Source: Bacteroides sp.
Lineage (GTDB): Bacteria; Bacteroidota; Bacteroidia; Bacteroidales; Muribaculaceae
Assembly (NCBI GenBank): GCA_014802105.1
Contig: JAAVCX010000038.1
Location: forward strand, 1 to 54,612
Reading direction: 5' to 3'
Length of the DNA stretch: 54,612 nt
Within the stretch, counting starts at the first letter, position 1. Each line of letters begins with the position of its first letter. Made by a program: the position numbers and the translations under genes. Shown here piece after piece: positions 8,565 through 18,047 of this stretch. The notes beneath the pieces are model-generated. The model was given only the letters and a program-made list of their open reading frames with translations, did not search any database and was not told the DNA's origin.

Positions 8565-8677
8565 CCGGTGAGACTTGTTGGACTGGTGGGAGCGGTGGGA
8601 CTTGTGGGAAAGGACCTAATAGTCCTACACGTCCTACATGTCTTCCTCGTCCTACACGTCCTCCCGGGAGAGGGTAG
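8565..8677. repeat. Asymmetric short-repeat block (GTCCTACAC type)
   Basis: The left half repeats GTGGGA/GGACT-like purine-rich units; the right half repeats GTCCTACAC and variants. GGAC-CTAATA-GTCC lies at the turn, and GTGGGA can pair with TCCTAC, so the block can fold on itself with G-U pairs. It sits between sdhB and its terminator. Confidence 0.5.
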
Positions 8678-8681
8678 CGGA

Positions 8682-9437
8682 TCAGTCGGCGAGCTTGGCC
8701 TTGATGAACTCGCGGTTGAGGCGTGCGATGTTGCTCAGCGAGATGTTCTTGGGACACTCGGCGGCACAGGCACCGGTATTGGTGCAGTTGCCGAAACCGA
8801 GCTCGTCCATCTTGCGCACCATGGCGCGGGCACGACGGGCGCGCTCCACCTGACCCTGGGGCAACAGGGCAAACTGGCTGACCTTGGCCGAGACAAAGAG
8901 CATGGCCGAGCCGTTTTTGCAGGCTGCCACACAGGCGCCGCAGCCGATACAGGTAGCCGAGTCCATGGCCTCGTCGGCGATCTCCTTGGAGATGGGGAGC
9001 GAGTTGGCATCCTGGGCACCGCCACAGTTGATGCTTACATAGCCGCCGGCCTGCTGGATCTGGTCGAAAGCGTTGCGGTTGACCATGAGGTCGCGTATCA
9101 CAGGGAACGCTGCCGAGCGCCAGGGCTCGATAGTGATGGTGTCCTCATTATTGAACTTACGCATGTGCAGCTGGCAGGTGGTGATGCTCTGCACGGGGCC
9201 GTGGGGATGACCGTTGATGTAGAGCGAGCACATGCCGCAGATGCCTTCGCGGCAGTCGCTGTCAAAGACAACGGGTTCCTCGCCCTTGTCGATGAGCTGC
9301 TGGTTGAGCATGTCGAGCATCTCGAGGAAAGAGCTGCCGGTAGAGACGTTCTCGACACGGTAGGTCTGGAACGAACCGGGCTCTTTGGGAGAGCGCTGAC
9401 GCCAGATCTTGAGGTTTACGTTTATAGTATGTTCCAT
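8682..9437 (-). CDS. sdhB: Succinate dehydrogenase / fumarate reductase iron-sulfur subunit
   Basis: 251 residues. The N-terminal plant-ferredoxin domain binds [2Fe-2S] through the CREGICGMC region and a later Cys (ITTCQLHM). The C-terminal bacterial-ferredoxin domain has [14 protein letters not shown] and [14 protein letters not shown] for the [4Fe-4S] and [3Fe-4S] clusters. It carries electrons between the FAD subunit and the haem/quinone subunit. Last gene of sdhC-A-B, 12 nt after sdhA. In gut Bacteroidales the complex mainly works as a fumarate reductase (known of the group); the direction cannot be read here. Confidence 0.96.
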   Translation of the reverse strand: MEHTINVNLKIWRQRSPKEPGSFQTYRVENVSTGSSFLEMLDMLNQQLIDKGEEPVVFDSDCREGICGMCSLYINGHPHGPVQSITTCQLHMRKFNNEDTITIEPWRSAAFPVIRDLMVNRNAFDQIQQAGGYVSINCGGAQDANSLPISKEIADEAMDSATCIGCGACVAACKNGSAMLFVSAKVSQFALLPQGQVERARRARAMVRKMDELGFGNCTNTGACAAECPKNISLSNIARLNREFIKAKLAD

Positions 9438-9449
9438 TGTGATTCTTAA

Positions 9450-11477
9450 TTACGACTTGTAGTTACGGGTCTGAACCTTGATCTCGGTGTAGTTGAGGGG
9501 CTCCTTGAGCAGAATGGGCTTCTCATTGTCGCCGGTATACTTCCAGCACGACACATACATGTAGTCTTTGTCGTTACGGGCAGCCTCGCCGTCGGCAAGC
9601 TGATACTCCTCGCGGAAGTGTGCGCCACATGACTCGTTGCGGTTGAGGGCGTCGATGGCCATCATCTTGGCGATCACCAGGAAGTCTTCGAGTCGGAGTG
9701 CCTTCTCGAGCTCGGTGTTGAGGTCGTCGGCACGGCCTACTATCTTGAGGTCGGTATAGAACTCCTTGCGCACCTCCTCTACCTCGTCGATAGCCTTGAC
9801 AAGGCTCTGGAGGGTGCGGCCCATGCCGACGAGGTTCCACATGATGTGACCCAGACGCTTGTGGATCTGGTCGGGGCTCTTGGTTCCCTTGATGTTCATG
9901 AGGCGGTCGATACGCTCGCGCACGGCCTTCTCGGCTGCATCAAACTCGGGAGTGTCGGTGGTGAAGTGAGGCACCTTGATCTGATCGCTCAGATAGTTCT
10001 GCATGGTGTAGGGGATCACGAAATAACCGTCGGCCAGACCCTGCATCAGTGCCGAAGCTCCCAGACGGTTGGCTCCGTGGTCGGAGAAGTTACACTCGCC
10101 GAGGGCAAAGAGTCCCTTCACTGAGGTCTGAAGCTCATAGTCAACCCAGATACCGCCCATAGTGTAGTGGGAGGCGGGGAAGATCATCATGGGAGTCTTG
10201 TAGGGGTTGTCGTCAGAGATCATCTCATACATGTCGAAGAGGTTGCCGTAGCGGTCGCGCACTACGTCCTCGCCCAGACGCTCGATGGCATACTTGAAGT
10301 CGAGATATACGGCATTGCCGGTACCTACGCCATAGCCGGCGTCACAGCGCTCCTTGGCTGCACGGCTGGCGATGTCGCGGGGACAGAGGTTACCGAAGGC
10401 GGGATAGCGGCGCTCGAGATAGAAGTCGCGATCCTCGTCGGGTATATCGGTGGGCTTTTTCTTGCCGGCACGGATAGCCTCGGCGTCCTCTTTCTTCTTG
10501 GGCACCCAGATACGGCCGTCGTTACGGAGCGACTCGCTCATGAGGGTGAGCTTCGACTGATCCTCGCCGTGGACGGGGATACAGGTGGGGTGGATCTGAG
10601 TAAAGGCGAGGTTGGCCAGATAGGCTCCCTTCTTGAAGGCCTGGACGGCAGCCGAGCCGTTACAGCCCATAGCGTTGGTCGACAGGAAGAAAGCACGGCC
10701 ATAACCACCGGTGGCGAGCACTACGGCGTGGGCTGCATAGCGCTCGATCTCGCCTGTGATGAGGTTGCGCACGATGATACCGCGGGCACGGCCGTCGATG
10801 ATGACGATGTCGAGCATCTCGCGACGGTTGAACGAGCGCACTGTGCCCTTCTGGATCTGACGGTTGAGCGAAGCGTAGGCTCCGAGCAGAAGCTGCTGGC
10901 CGGTCTGACCCTTTGCATAGAAAGTACGCGACACCTGCGCACCGCCGAAGGAGCGGTTGGCGAGCAGGCCGCCATATTCGCGGGCAAAGGGTACTCCCTG
11001 AGCCACACACTGGTCGATGATATTGTTGGACACCTCGGCCAGACGGTAGACATTGGCCTCGCGGGAGCGGAAGTCACCGCCCTTGATAGTGTCGTAAAAG
11101 AGACGATACACGGAGTCGCCGTCGTTCTGATAGTCCTTGGCTGCGTTGATACCGCCCTGGGCTGCGATAGAGTGAGCGCGACGGGGAGAGTCCTGGATGC
11201 AGAAGTTGTATACATTGAAGCCGAGCTCGCCGAGAGTCGAGGCTGCCGAGGCTCCGGCCAGACCGGTACCTACGACGATCACGTCGAGGTTACGCTTGTT
11301 GGCGGGATTGACCAGCTTCTGGTGAGCCTTGTAGTTGGTCCACTTCTGGGCCAGAGGGCCCTCGGGGATCTTGGAGTCGATCTGAAACTCGGGGAGCTTC
11401 GACGACTCTATGTCGGCATAATCCTTCATGATGGGGGTGGAATCGGTCATCCCCTGGAGGTTCTTTAAATCTGCCAT
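9450..11477 (-). CDS. sdhA: Succinate dehydrogenase / fumarate reductase flavoprotein subunit
   Basis: 675 residues. The FAD dinucleotide-binding motif [12 protein letters not shown] is at about 69-79 (GTGLAG), the covalent-FAD histidine region [16 protein letters not shown] follows at about 100, and the catalytic area [20 protein letters not shown] is intact. Length and sequence are of the Bacteroidota/Wolinella type that pairs with a single five-helix cytochrome b. It interconverts succinate and fumarate at the inner membrane, on the cytoplasmic side. It lies between sdhC (40-nt gap) and sdhB. Confidence 0.97.
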   Translation of the reverse strand: MADLKNLQGMTDSTPIMKDYADIESSKLPEFQIDSKIPEGPLAQKWTNYKAHQKLVNPANKRNLDVIVVGTGLAGASAASTLGELGFNVYNFCIQDSPRRAHSIAAQGGINAAKDYQNDGDSVYRLFYDTIKGGDFRSREANVYRLAEVSNNIIDQCVAQGVPFAREYGGLLANRSFGGAQVSRTFYAKGQTGQQLLLGAYASLNRQIQKGTVRSFNRREMLDIVIIDGRARGIIVRNLITGEIERYAAHAVVLATGGYGRAFFLSTNAMGCNGSAAVQAFKKGAYLANLAFTQIHPTCIPVHGEDQSKLTLMSESLRNDGRIWVPKKKEDAEAIRAGKKKPTDIPDEDRDFYLERRYPAFGNLCPRDIASRAAKERCDAGYGVGTGNAVYLDFKYAIERLGEDVVRDRYGNLFDMYEMISDDNPYKTPMMIFPASHYTMGGIWVDYELQTSVKGLFALGECNFSDHGANRLGASALMQGLADGYFVIPYTMQNYLSDQIKVPHFTTDTPEFDAAEKAVRERIDRLMNIKGTKSPDQIHKRLGHIMWNLVGMGRTLQSLVKAIDEVEEVRKEFYTDLKIVGRADDLNTELEKALRLEDFLVIAKMMAIDALNRNESCGAHFREEYQLADGEAARNDKDYMYVSCWKYTGDNEKPILLKEPLNYTEIKVQTRNYKS

Positions 11478-11517
11478 ATCTTAATGGTATAAATATTTCT
11501 AAAGCTACGGTTAGTTC

Positions 11518-12450
11518 TTACTCCCCCTTTGCAGCGGGATCACATTTCTCACATGCAAAGCAGTTGTCGCCACAGCACTCGGCGCAGTCGCCTTTGCAGC
11601 AGGCGGCACATGACTCCTTGCGCGAGTCGTCGCAGGCCTCGCCGCAAGCCTTGTCACAGGCCTCGCCGCAGACAGCTTCGTTGACTACTACACATGTCTC
11701 CTCACACACAGCGGTAGCCTCGCCGGCCTTCCACTCCATATACTGAGCGGCCTGCAGAGCGAAGTCCTGATTGTTGGCACGCACGGTGAAGACGATAGCC
11801 TGGATGATGAACAGGCCTACCACGATCGAAGTCCACCAGCAGGCGATGGTCTTCAGGCGGGGAAGCCAGGTATTGTTGTCCCAGCCGATGGTCTGGAACA
11901 TCGACCAGAAACCGTGATTCATGTGGAACCAGAGTGCCACGAAGCCGATGATATAGACAATGGGTGTCCAGATCTGAGAGAAGGCGATCTGAATGAACAG
12001 GGTGCCGGCTGCGGGGGGCACGGGATTGCCCTGATGCACATATTCGCAGTGGAGGATCTCGGCGAGCTGCATCTTGGCCCAGAACTGGATCAGGTGTACC
12101 ACGAGGAACGCGAGCACCACGATGCCGAGCACAAGCATGTTTTTGGACGACCATTCCACGCCGGGGGCTGCACCCTCGACTGCATAGCGGGCGGTGCCGC
12201 GGGCACGACGGTTCTGGATAGTCAGCCAGAGAGCGTAGACGATGTGAATTACAAAAAGGGCTGCCAGGCCTACGGTCGCTACGAGGGCATACCAGTTGGC
12301 ACCCAGAAATTCACACACTGCGTTGTAGCCTGAGGGCCAGAAGATCGCGACTCCATTCATCAGGCAGTGAAACGTGACAAATAGGACGAGACAGATGCCG
12401 GTGATGGCCATCACGAGCTTACGTCCTATAGATGAACATGTTAACCACAT
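11518..12450 (-). CDS. sdhC: Succinate dehydrogenase cytochrome b subunit with Cys-rich tail
   Basis: 310 residues. Five membrane segments (about 12-36, 54-78, 104-124, 150-175, 203-224) with His residues at helix positions expected for the two haems (for example His28, His69, His119, His177/His180 regions). The family normally ends soon after helix five, near residue 230. Here a tail follows, residues about 249-303, holding 15 cysteines in 55 residues with repeated GEAC, CC and CxxC spacings and many acidic residues, ending DPAAKGE. It is in frame and has the same codon style as the gene. Metal or cluster binding by the tail is inference. First gene of sdhC-A-B; promoter at 12539-12570. Confidence 0.93.
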   Translation of the reverse strand: MWLTCSSIGRKLVMAITGICLVLFVTFHCLMNGVAIFWPSGYNAVCEFLGANWYALVATVGLAALFVIHIVYALWLTIQNRRARGTARYAVEGAAPGVEWSSKNMLVLGIVVLAFLVVHLIQFWAKMQLAEILHCEYVHQGNPVPPAAGTLFIQIAFSQIWTPIVYIIGFVALWFHMNHGFWSMFQTIGWDNNTWLPRLKTIACWWTSIVVGLFIIQAIVFTVRANNQDFALQAAQYMEWKAGEATAVCEETCVVVNEAVCGEACDKACGEACDDSRKESCAACCKGDCAECCGDNCFACEKCDPAAKGE

Positions 12451-12538
12451 AATTGTGAAGATAGATAAAAATTATGATTATTACTGTGTTTTGATTAAAT
12501 CACGTGAGTGAAAAGATCGGCGTCTCTCTTTTGAACTG

Positions 12539-12570
12539 CAAAGGTAATGCAAAAAGACTTTCTATACAAT
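12539..12570 (-). promoter_or_regulatory. sdhCAB promoter
   Basis: Minus strand: TACCTTTG (12546-12539), perfect -7; the -33 is the weaker ATTG (12570-12567) at 20-bp spacing. Start near 12532, leader about 80 nt. Confidence 0.6.
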
Positions 12571-12616
12571 ATTTAAGGAAATTTTTCTTTATTCAATAAA
12601 AGCTGTGGCGTGGGTC

Positions 12617-14011
12617 TCAGCAGGCCGACTCCGAGACACTCTCCATATCAGCACGGGTGCTGATGTGACGCAACTGGTAGACCACCATGGCAAGGGTCAC
12701 GGCGGTGGCAAGCATGTCGGAGAGGGGGAAGGCCATCCACACTCCGTCGAGTCCCATACTTCGAGGCAGCAGCAACAGCAATGGTATCAGGAAAATAACC
12801 TGGCGCGTCAGCGACAGGAATATCGAGGCTGTAGCTTTGCCGAGCGATTGAAACAGGGTGGTCGACACAATCTGAAATCCTACCACCGCAAAGGCGGTCA
12901 TGGCTATGCTCAGACAGTTGACGGTCACCGAAATAAGTGTCTCGTCAGAGGTGAAAGCCCGTGCTATATACCAGGGCATAAGCTGGCCGAATATTTGTCC
13001 GAGAGTCACCACGAGGGTAGCTATAGCGACGGCGAGATAGAATGTCGACTTGAGCCGGGAGTATAAGCCGGCTCCATAGTTATAGCCCACGATCGGCTGC
13101 ATGCCCTGACACAGGCCTACAACCACCATGGTCATCAGCGAGGTAAAGCTTGTGAATATTCCGGCGGCTCCTACGGCCACATCTCCGCCATAGAGATAGA
13201 GCGACTTATTGATGATAACATTGATGAAGCAGGCGGCCGCGTTGACAAGCGACGGAGCGGCTCCGATAGAGACTATCTGACCGACAACCTTGAGATCGGG
13301 CCAACCGAACCAACTGAAATTTCGCTCGAGACTCAACACATTGCCCTGACGGAAGAAGTGGCTCATTACCCAGAAGGCTGAGACACCCATGGAGATGTCG
13401 GTGGCGATTGCCGCACCCTTGATGCCCCAGTCGAGCACGAAGATAAACAGCGGAGCGAGCACCAGGTTAAGCCCTGCGCCGATAAACATCGTCACCATCG
13501 CCTTGACCGGATAGCCCGTGACTCGCATGAAGTTATTGAACGTGAAGGCAAAATTGGTGAGCATCATGCCGGGGAGTATGCACAGCATGAAGTCGCGGGC
13601 GTAGGGGAGGGTGACTTCACTGGCTCCGAAGGCCCTGAGTATATCGTCGATGAAGATGGCAAAGACAGTCAGGTAAAGGCTCACGACCAAAACCTGGAGC
13701 ACAAAGGCTGTCTCAAGCACCTTTTTTGCTCCCGAGAAATCTTTGGAACCAAGAAGTATGGATATACGAGCCGATCCGCCTGCGCCTATGAGCACTCCGA
13801 GGGCCGCCGAGAGATTCATCACCGGAAAAGTGATGGCAAGGCCGGCTATCGCTTCGGGCCCTACCCACTGACCGATGTAGATGCGGTCGATGATATTGTA
13901 GAGCGACATGACAAGCATACCTACCACGGCCGGGAGGCTGTAACGCCAGAGCAGTCGTGCCACGGGGGCGCTGGCGAGTTCCTGAAGTTTTTGTCGGTCA
14001 GATGTCTGCAC
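12617..14011 (-). CDS. MATE-family efflux transporter
   Basis: 464 residues, twelve predicted membrane helices, starting with the short cytoplasmic MQTSDRQKLQELASAPVARLLWRYSLPAVVGMLV opening typical of the MATE/NorM-MepA group. The GQWVGPEAIAGLAITFPV and the second-half repeat VGLCQGMQPIVGYNYGA stretches mark the two six-helix halves. It likely exports cationic drugs or metabolites using Na+ or H+; the substrate is not readable. It begins 40 nt downstream of prfC and may share its transcript. Confidence 0.9.
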   Translation of the reverse strand: MQTSDRQKLQELASAPVARLLWRYSLPAVVGMLVMSLYNIIDRIYIGQWVGPEAIAGLAITFPVMNLSAALGVLIGAGGSARISILLGSKDFSGAKKVLETAFVLQVLVVSLYLTVFAIFIDDILRAFGASEVTLPYARDFMLCILPGMMLTNFAFTFNNFMRVTGYPVKAMVTMFIGAGLNLVLAPLFIFVLDWGIKGAAIATDISMGVSAFWVMSHFFRQGNVLSLERNFSWFGWPDLKVVGQIVSIGAAPSLVNAAACFINVIINKSLYLYGGDVAVGAAGIFTSFTSLMTMVVVGLCQGMQPIVGYNYGAGLYSRLKSTFYLAVAIATLVVTLGQIFGQLMPWYIARAFTSDETLISVTVNCLSIAMTAFAVVGFQIVSTTLFQSLGKATASIFLSLTRQVIFLIPLLLLLPRSMGLDGVWMAFPLSDMLATAVTLAMVVYQLRHISTRADMESVSESAC

Positions 14012-14051
14012 TGAACTGGAGAAGAGAGTTTAAATAATCAAGATGGAGGTC

Positions 14052-15629
14052 TCAGAACTCCGAGGAGAAATGGAAGCGTATTTTCGGGAAATCGCTCTGG
14101 GCCATCTGAAGCACATAGTTGGAGTCGGCCAGAAACACGTCACGCCCCTCACGGTCGACGGCCATATACTGATATTTACGTTTCTTGAACGCTGCCAGAG
14201 CCTCGGCATCGTCGCTCTCGATCCAGCAGGCTTTATAGAGCGAGATGGGTTCCCAACGACACTGAGCGCCATACTCGTGTTCCAGACGATACTGTATGAC
14301 CTCAAACTGGAGTTGTCCGACGGTGCCGATGATGCGTCGGCCGTTAAACTGGTTGGTGAAAAGCTGGGCCACACCCTCGTCCATGAGCTGCTGGATGCCC
14401 TTGTCGAGCTGCTTTGACTTCATGGGATCGGCATTCTCGATATATTTGAACATCTCGGGCGAGAACGAGGGGAGCCCCTTGAAATGAAGCAGTTCGCCCG
14501 AAGTGAGAGTATCGCCGATCTTGAAGTTGCCTGTGTCGGGGATACCTACGATGTCGCCGGGATAGGCCTCGTCGACAATGCTCTTTTTCTGTGCCATGAA
14601 GGCGGTCGGGGCGGCAAACTTGAGGTTCTTGCCCGAACGCACATGGCGGTAGGGGAAGTTGCGCTCGAATTTGCCGGAACAGATCTTTACAAACGCTATG
14701 CAAGAGCGGTGGTTGGGATCCATATTGGCGTGGATCTTGAACACGAAGCCCGAGAATCCCTCCTCCTCGGGTCTCACCTCGCGCTCCTCGGCTTGAATGG
14801 GACGGGGGGAGGGTGCGATTTTCACGAAGCAGTCGAGCAACTCCTTCACTCCGAAAGTGTTGAGCGCCGAGCCGAAAAATACGGGGGCTACCGTGCCATC
14901 GAGATATTCCTGCTCGTTAAACTCGGGATAGACTCCCTCGATCAGCTCGAGATCCTCGCGCAGCTTGGCGGCATCAGTCTCGCCGACGGCCTCGTCGACA
15001 CGCTCATCATCTACCGAGTCGATCTCCACGCGCTCGCTCACCCTCTGCTTGTCGGGAGTGAAGAGGTCGAGGGAGTTTTCATATATATTATAGACTCCCT
15101 TGAATTTCTCACCTATATTAATAGGCCAGGACAGGGGGCGCACTTTGATCTTGAGCTCGCTCTCGAGTTCGTCGAGTATATCAAACGGATCGCGACCCTC
15201 GCGGTCGAGCTTGTTGACGAAAATGATCACGGGGGTGCGGCGCATACGACACACTTCCATGAGCTTGCGGGTCTGCCGCTCCACACCCTTGGCAACGTCG
15301 ACCACGATGATTACCGAGTCAACGGCTGTGAGGGTGCGGTAAGTGTCCTCGGCAAAATCCTGGTGGCCGGGAGTGTCGAGGATATTGATCTTATAGTCAC
15401 CGTAATTGAAACCCATCACCGAGGTGGCCACCGAGATGCCTCTCTGCTTCTCGATCTCCATCCAGTCTGATGTGGCGGTCTTCTTTATTTTGTTGCTCTT
15501 CACGGCTCCGGCCACATGTATCGCGCCGCCAAAAAGCAGTAGCTTCTCGGTGAGTGTGGTTTTGCCGGCATCGGGGTGGGAGATGATCGCAAATGTGCGT
15601 CTGCGTGCTATTTCGTCGTTTAAGGCCAT
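14052..15629 (-). CDS. prfC: Peptide chain release factor 3
   Basis: 525 residues, a translational GTPase. G1 [13 protein letters not shown] (about 17-29), G3 [16 protein letters not shown] (about 85), G4 [10 protein letters not shown] (about 141) are intact, and the RF3-specific domain III features [16 protein letters not shown] and [14 protein letters not shown] are present. It recycles RF1/RF2 from the ribosome after termination. A -7 element TAACTTTG is at 15688-15695 on the minus strand without a clear -33. Confidence 0.96.
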   Translation of the reverse strand: MALNDEIARRRTFAIISHPDAGKTTLTEKLLLFGGAIHVAGAVKSNKIKKTATSDWMEIEKQRGISVATSVMGFNYGDYKINILDTPGHQDFAEDTYRTLTAVDSVIIVVDVAKGVERQTRKLMEVCRMRRTPVIIFVNKLDREGRDPFDILDELESELKIKVRPLSWPINIGEKFKGVYNIYENSLDLFTPDKQRVSERVEIDSVDDERVDEAVGETDAAKLREDLELIEGVYPEFNEQEYLDGTVAPVFFGSALNTFGVKELLDCFVKIAPSPRPIQAEEREVRPEEEGFSGFVFKIHANMDPNHRSCIAFVKICSGKFERNFPYRHVRSGKNLKFAAPTAFMAQKKSIVDEAYPGDIVGIPDTGNFKIGDTLTSGELLHFKGLPSFSPEMFKYIENADPMKSKQLDKGIQQLMDEGVAQLFTNQFNGRRIIGTVGQLQFEVIQYRLEHEYGAQCRWEPISLYKACWIESDDAEALAAFKKRKYQYMAVDREGRDVFLADSNYVLQMAQSDFPKIRFHFSSEF

Positions 15630-15806
15630 GATGATCGGTAGTGGTATCTTAGGGAAAAGATTGCTATAGGAATGAGATTTTTCTCTGCAAAGTTACATAT
15701 TATTCCGCTTATTTCCTAATAGAGATTTTCCCTGCTGTCCACCGCCGCCAATAGCTGTGACCCGGAGGTGTCACGAAATCTTGCCTCTGCCGGTCAGACG
15801 AGCCGG

Positions 15807-16583
15807 TCAGACTCCGAGAGTCCCGCGAAGATCGCTCACGGCATCGGCTATAGTGACGTTGCGCTCGAGACACTTGATGAATAATGAACCGATTATGGCT
15901 CCCGAAGAGTAGGCGCAGGCATCGGCCATGGTCGATGGATTGGATATGCCGAAGCCGATCAGTCGGGGGTGGGTGAGACCCATCGACGCTATGCGGCTGA
16001 AGTAGTCGGTCTGTGCGGGGGTGAAGCGATCTTTGGTGCCGGTGGTCGAGGCGGTGGATACCATGTAGATGAAGCCCGAGCAGTTCTCGTCTATGAGACG
16101 TATGCGGTTGTCTGATGTCTCGGGGGTGATAAGCATTATGAGGTCTATACCATATTTCTCACACAGAGGTTTATATACACTCATATATTCGGCAAACGGC
16201 AGGTCGGGAATAATGATGGCGTCGATGCCGACCTCGCTGCAACGGGCGAAGACTTTCTCTATGCCATATTTCAGTATCGGGTTGAGGTAACCCATGAGCA
16301 CAAACGGCATGTCGGGGACTCGCCTGCGGGCTTCGGCCACCTGATCAAAGAGCAGGGCCAGGGTCATGCCGTTGCGTAGGGCCACAGTCGAGCTTTGCTG
16401 TATCACGACTCCGTCGGCCATGGGGTCGGAAAAGGGGACACCTATCTCGACCATATCAATTCCCTGGCGGGCAAGTTCCTCTATGATCGGGGCTGTTGAG
16501 TCGGTCTCGGGAAATCCCGCGGTCAGGAATACTGAAAGTATATTGGAGCTCTTACGGGCAAATAGTGATTGTAAACGGTTCAT
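15807..16583 (-). CDS. trpA: Tryptophan synthase alpha chain
   Basis: 258 residues, TIM barrel. The catalytic Glu/Asp pair is seen in MVEIGVPFSDPMADGVVIQ (about 46-64), and the phosphate loops in FGISNPS and SGAIIGS near the C-terminus. It splits indole-3-glycerol phosphate to indole and passes it through a tunnel to TrpB. Last gene of the trp operon, 11 nt after trpF. An 11-bp direct repeat GCCGGTCAGAC overlaps its stop (15789-15799, 15802-15812), and a small GTGAC/GTCAC hairpin follows at 15757-15774. Confidence 0.97.
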   Translation of the reverse strand: MNRLQSLFARKSSNILSVFLTAGFPETDSTAPIIEELARQGIDMVEIGVPFSDPMADGVVIQQSSTVALRNGMTLALLFDQVAEARRRVPDMPFVLMGYLNPILKYGIEKVFARCSEVGIDAIIIPDLPFAEYMSVYKPLCEKYGIDLIMLITPETSDNRIRLIDENCSGFIYMVSTASTTGTKDRFTPAQTDYFSRIASMGLTHPRLIGFGISNPSTMADACAYSSGAIIGSLFIKCLERNVTIADAVSDLRGTLGV

Positions 16584-16594
16584 ATTCTTTAGTT

Positions 16595-17242
16595 TTAAAT
16601 TTTTTTGTCGGACGATGATGATTGAAGGCCGTCGACGAAACTTTTGACAAGTTCCCTCGACTTATAGCCGGGAGTTATCTCAAACCGGCTGTTGATGTCC
16701 ACTCCTGCCATTCCGGGCAACCCGGCTGCGGCTTTAAGTATGTCAGGGGCATCTTCGGGCCCTATGCCACCGCTGAGCAGAAAAGGTGTCGCAAGTGAGT
16801 AGTAGCGGAGTATAGTCCAGTCAAATTTTCTTCCGGTTCCACCGTGTTGAGGCCCGGCGGTGTCAAAGACAAACATATCGACTGATCCTTCGTATGCGCG
16901 AAGAGTCATGTTGTCAATGTTTCTGTCAATGCCGACGGCTTTCATCACCGTGAGCCCGCGCTCTTTCATCTCTCTGCATGTCTCAGGCGACTCCTTGCCG
17001 TGGAGCTGGACTGCCGAGAGTCCGTAGCGATTGACAACCTCGAGCATATATTCCACAGGTTTATCGACAAAGACCCCCACCCGGCAGATCTCCCCCGGCA
17101 CCGGGGCAACCGCCGTCGGAGAGAGGTCACAGGCATTGCGCGGCGATGGTTCATGGAATATAAATCCCATCATTGCCGGCTTCAGAGCAGCTATCTCGCT
17201 GATTGATTGACCATCGGCCATGCCGCATATCTTGATAATCAT
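16595..17242 (-). CDS. trpF: Phosphoribosylanthranilate isomerase
   Basis: 215 residues. The MIIKICGM opening holds the catalytic Cys; the second catalytic residue is the Asp in MFVFDTAGPQHGGTGRKFDW. LLSGGIGPEDAPDI and GVDINSRFE are the phosphate-binding strands. It performs the Amadori rearrangement in tryptophan synthesis. It follows trpC by 22 nt. Confidence 0.96.
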   Translation of the reverse strand: MIIKICGMADGQSISEIAALKPAMMGFIFHEPSPRNACDLSPTAVAPVPGEICRVGVFVDKPVEYMLEVVNRYGLSAVQLHGKESPETCREMKERGLTVMKAVGIDRNIDNMTLRAYEGSVDMFVFDTAGPQHGGTGRKFDWTILRYYSLATPFLLSGGIGPEDAPDILKAAAGLPGMAGVDINSRFEITPGYKSRELVKSFVDGLQSSSSDKKI

Positions 17243-17264
17243 GGCAGTCTTTCTTGTGAGTCTT

Positions 17265-18044
17265 TTACGTGTTCTTGGAGGGTGGCTCGGAGAGAAAACG
17301 GCTGAGAGCGAGGCCGGGGTCGCTCTCTTTCATGAAGGTCTCGCCGATGAGGAAACCTCGGTAGCCGGCATCGCGGAGCCGGGACACTTCGCTCATGGAT
17401 GACAGACCGCTTTCGGCTATCTTCACTACGTTGTCGGGAAGTTCCCGCGCCACTTTCAGCGACAGGGCCGGGTCGGTGTGGAAAGTCGAAAGATTACGGT
17501 TATTGACCCCCGTCATCTCCACTTCAGGGCAGAATTTGTCAAGCTCCTCCATCGAGTGAAGTTCGAGCAACACTTCCAGCCCCGCATCGTGGGCACACGA
17601 GGTAAATCTCTCGATCTCGTCGCGAGACAGTGCCGAGGCTATGAGCAGGACGGTATCGGCTCCGTACCAGGCTGCTTCGTGAATTTGAAATTCACTGACT
17701 ATGAAATCCTTGCGCAATAATGGAATGTCGGTCAATTGCCGCGAGAGAGCCAGGTCGGTGAGCGCGCCGCCAAAATATGGCGTGTCGGTGAGTATAGAGC
17801 ATGCGGTGGCCCCTGCCGAGACATAACCCGGAATCACTTCCGTCACCAGTGCCGAGGGGTGTATATCCCCTTTGGACGGAGAGCGGCGCTTGAACTCTGC
17901 TATGATGCCGGTGTCGCTCGAGGCCAGAGCATTACTCATCGAGCGCATTTTCTCTCGCCCTGAGCAATCATAGCTCCGGCGCGAAGCTATTGCCTCGACT
18001 TCCCGACGCTTATTATCTACAATCTGCTGAAGAATATTTGCCAT
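17265..18044 (-). CDS. trpC: Indole-3-glycerol phosphate synthase
   Basis: 259 residues. Catalytic lysines are seen in EFKRRSPSKGDI (about 50-61) and PLLRKDFIVSEFQIHEA (about 108-124); GVNNRNLSTF, AESGL and GFLIGETFM are the following barrel motifs. Monofunctional, not fused to TrpF. It closes the indole ring. It starts 3 nt after trpD ends. Confidence 0.97.
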   Translation of the reverse strand: MANILQQIVDNKRREVEAIASRRSYDCSGREKMRSMSNALASSDTGIIAEFKRRSPSKGDIHPSALVTEVIPGYVSAGATACSILTDTPYFGGALTDLALSRQLTDIPLLRKDFIVSEFQIHEAAWYGADTVLLIASALSRDEIERFTSCAHDAGLEVLLELHSMEELDKFCPEVEMTGVNNRNLSTFHTDPALSLKVARELPDNVVKIAESGLSSMSEVSRLRDAGYRGFLIGETFMKESDPGLALSRFLSEPPSKNT

Positions 18045-18047
18045 GGC

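Larger units (their letters stand above)
8266..8681. other. Gene-free region between sdhB and alaS
   Basis: Holds the alaS promoter (8335-8365, minus), a small GC hairpin followed by six T on the plus strand (about 8411-8436), the strong terminator of the sdh operon (8468-8528) and a purine/pyrimidine-asymmetric repeat block (8565-8677). No protein gene. Confidence 0.65.

Noticed and set aside
8520-9449. 309-codon frame opposite sdhB
   Set aside because: Begins inside the sdh terminator and repeat block and is antisense to sdhB; its LV-rich repeats simply reflect the DNA repeat.
10167-11468. 433-codon frame opposite sdhA
   Set aside because: Antisense to a conserved enzyme gene with strong codon bias; no recognisable protein.
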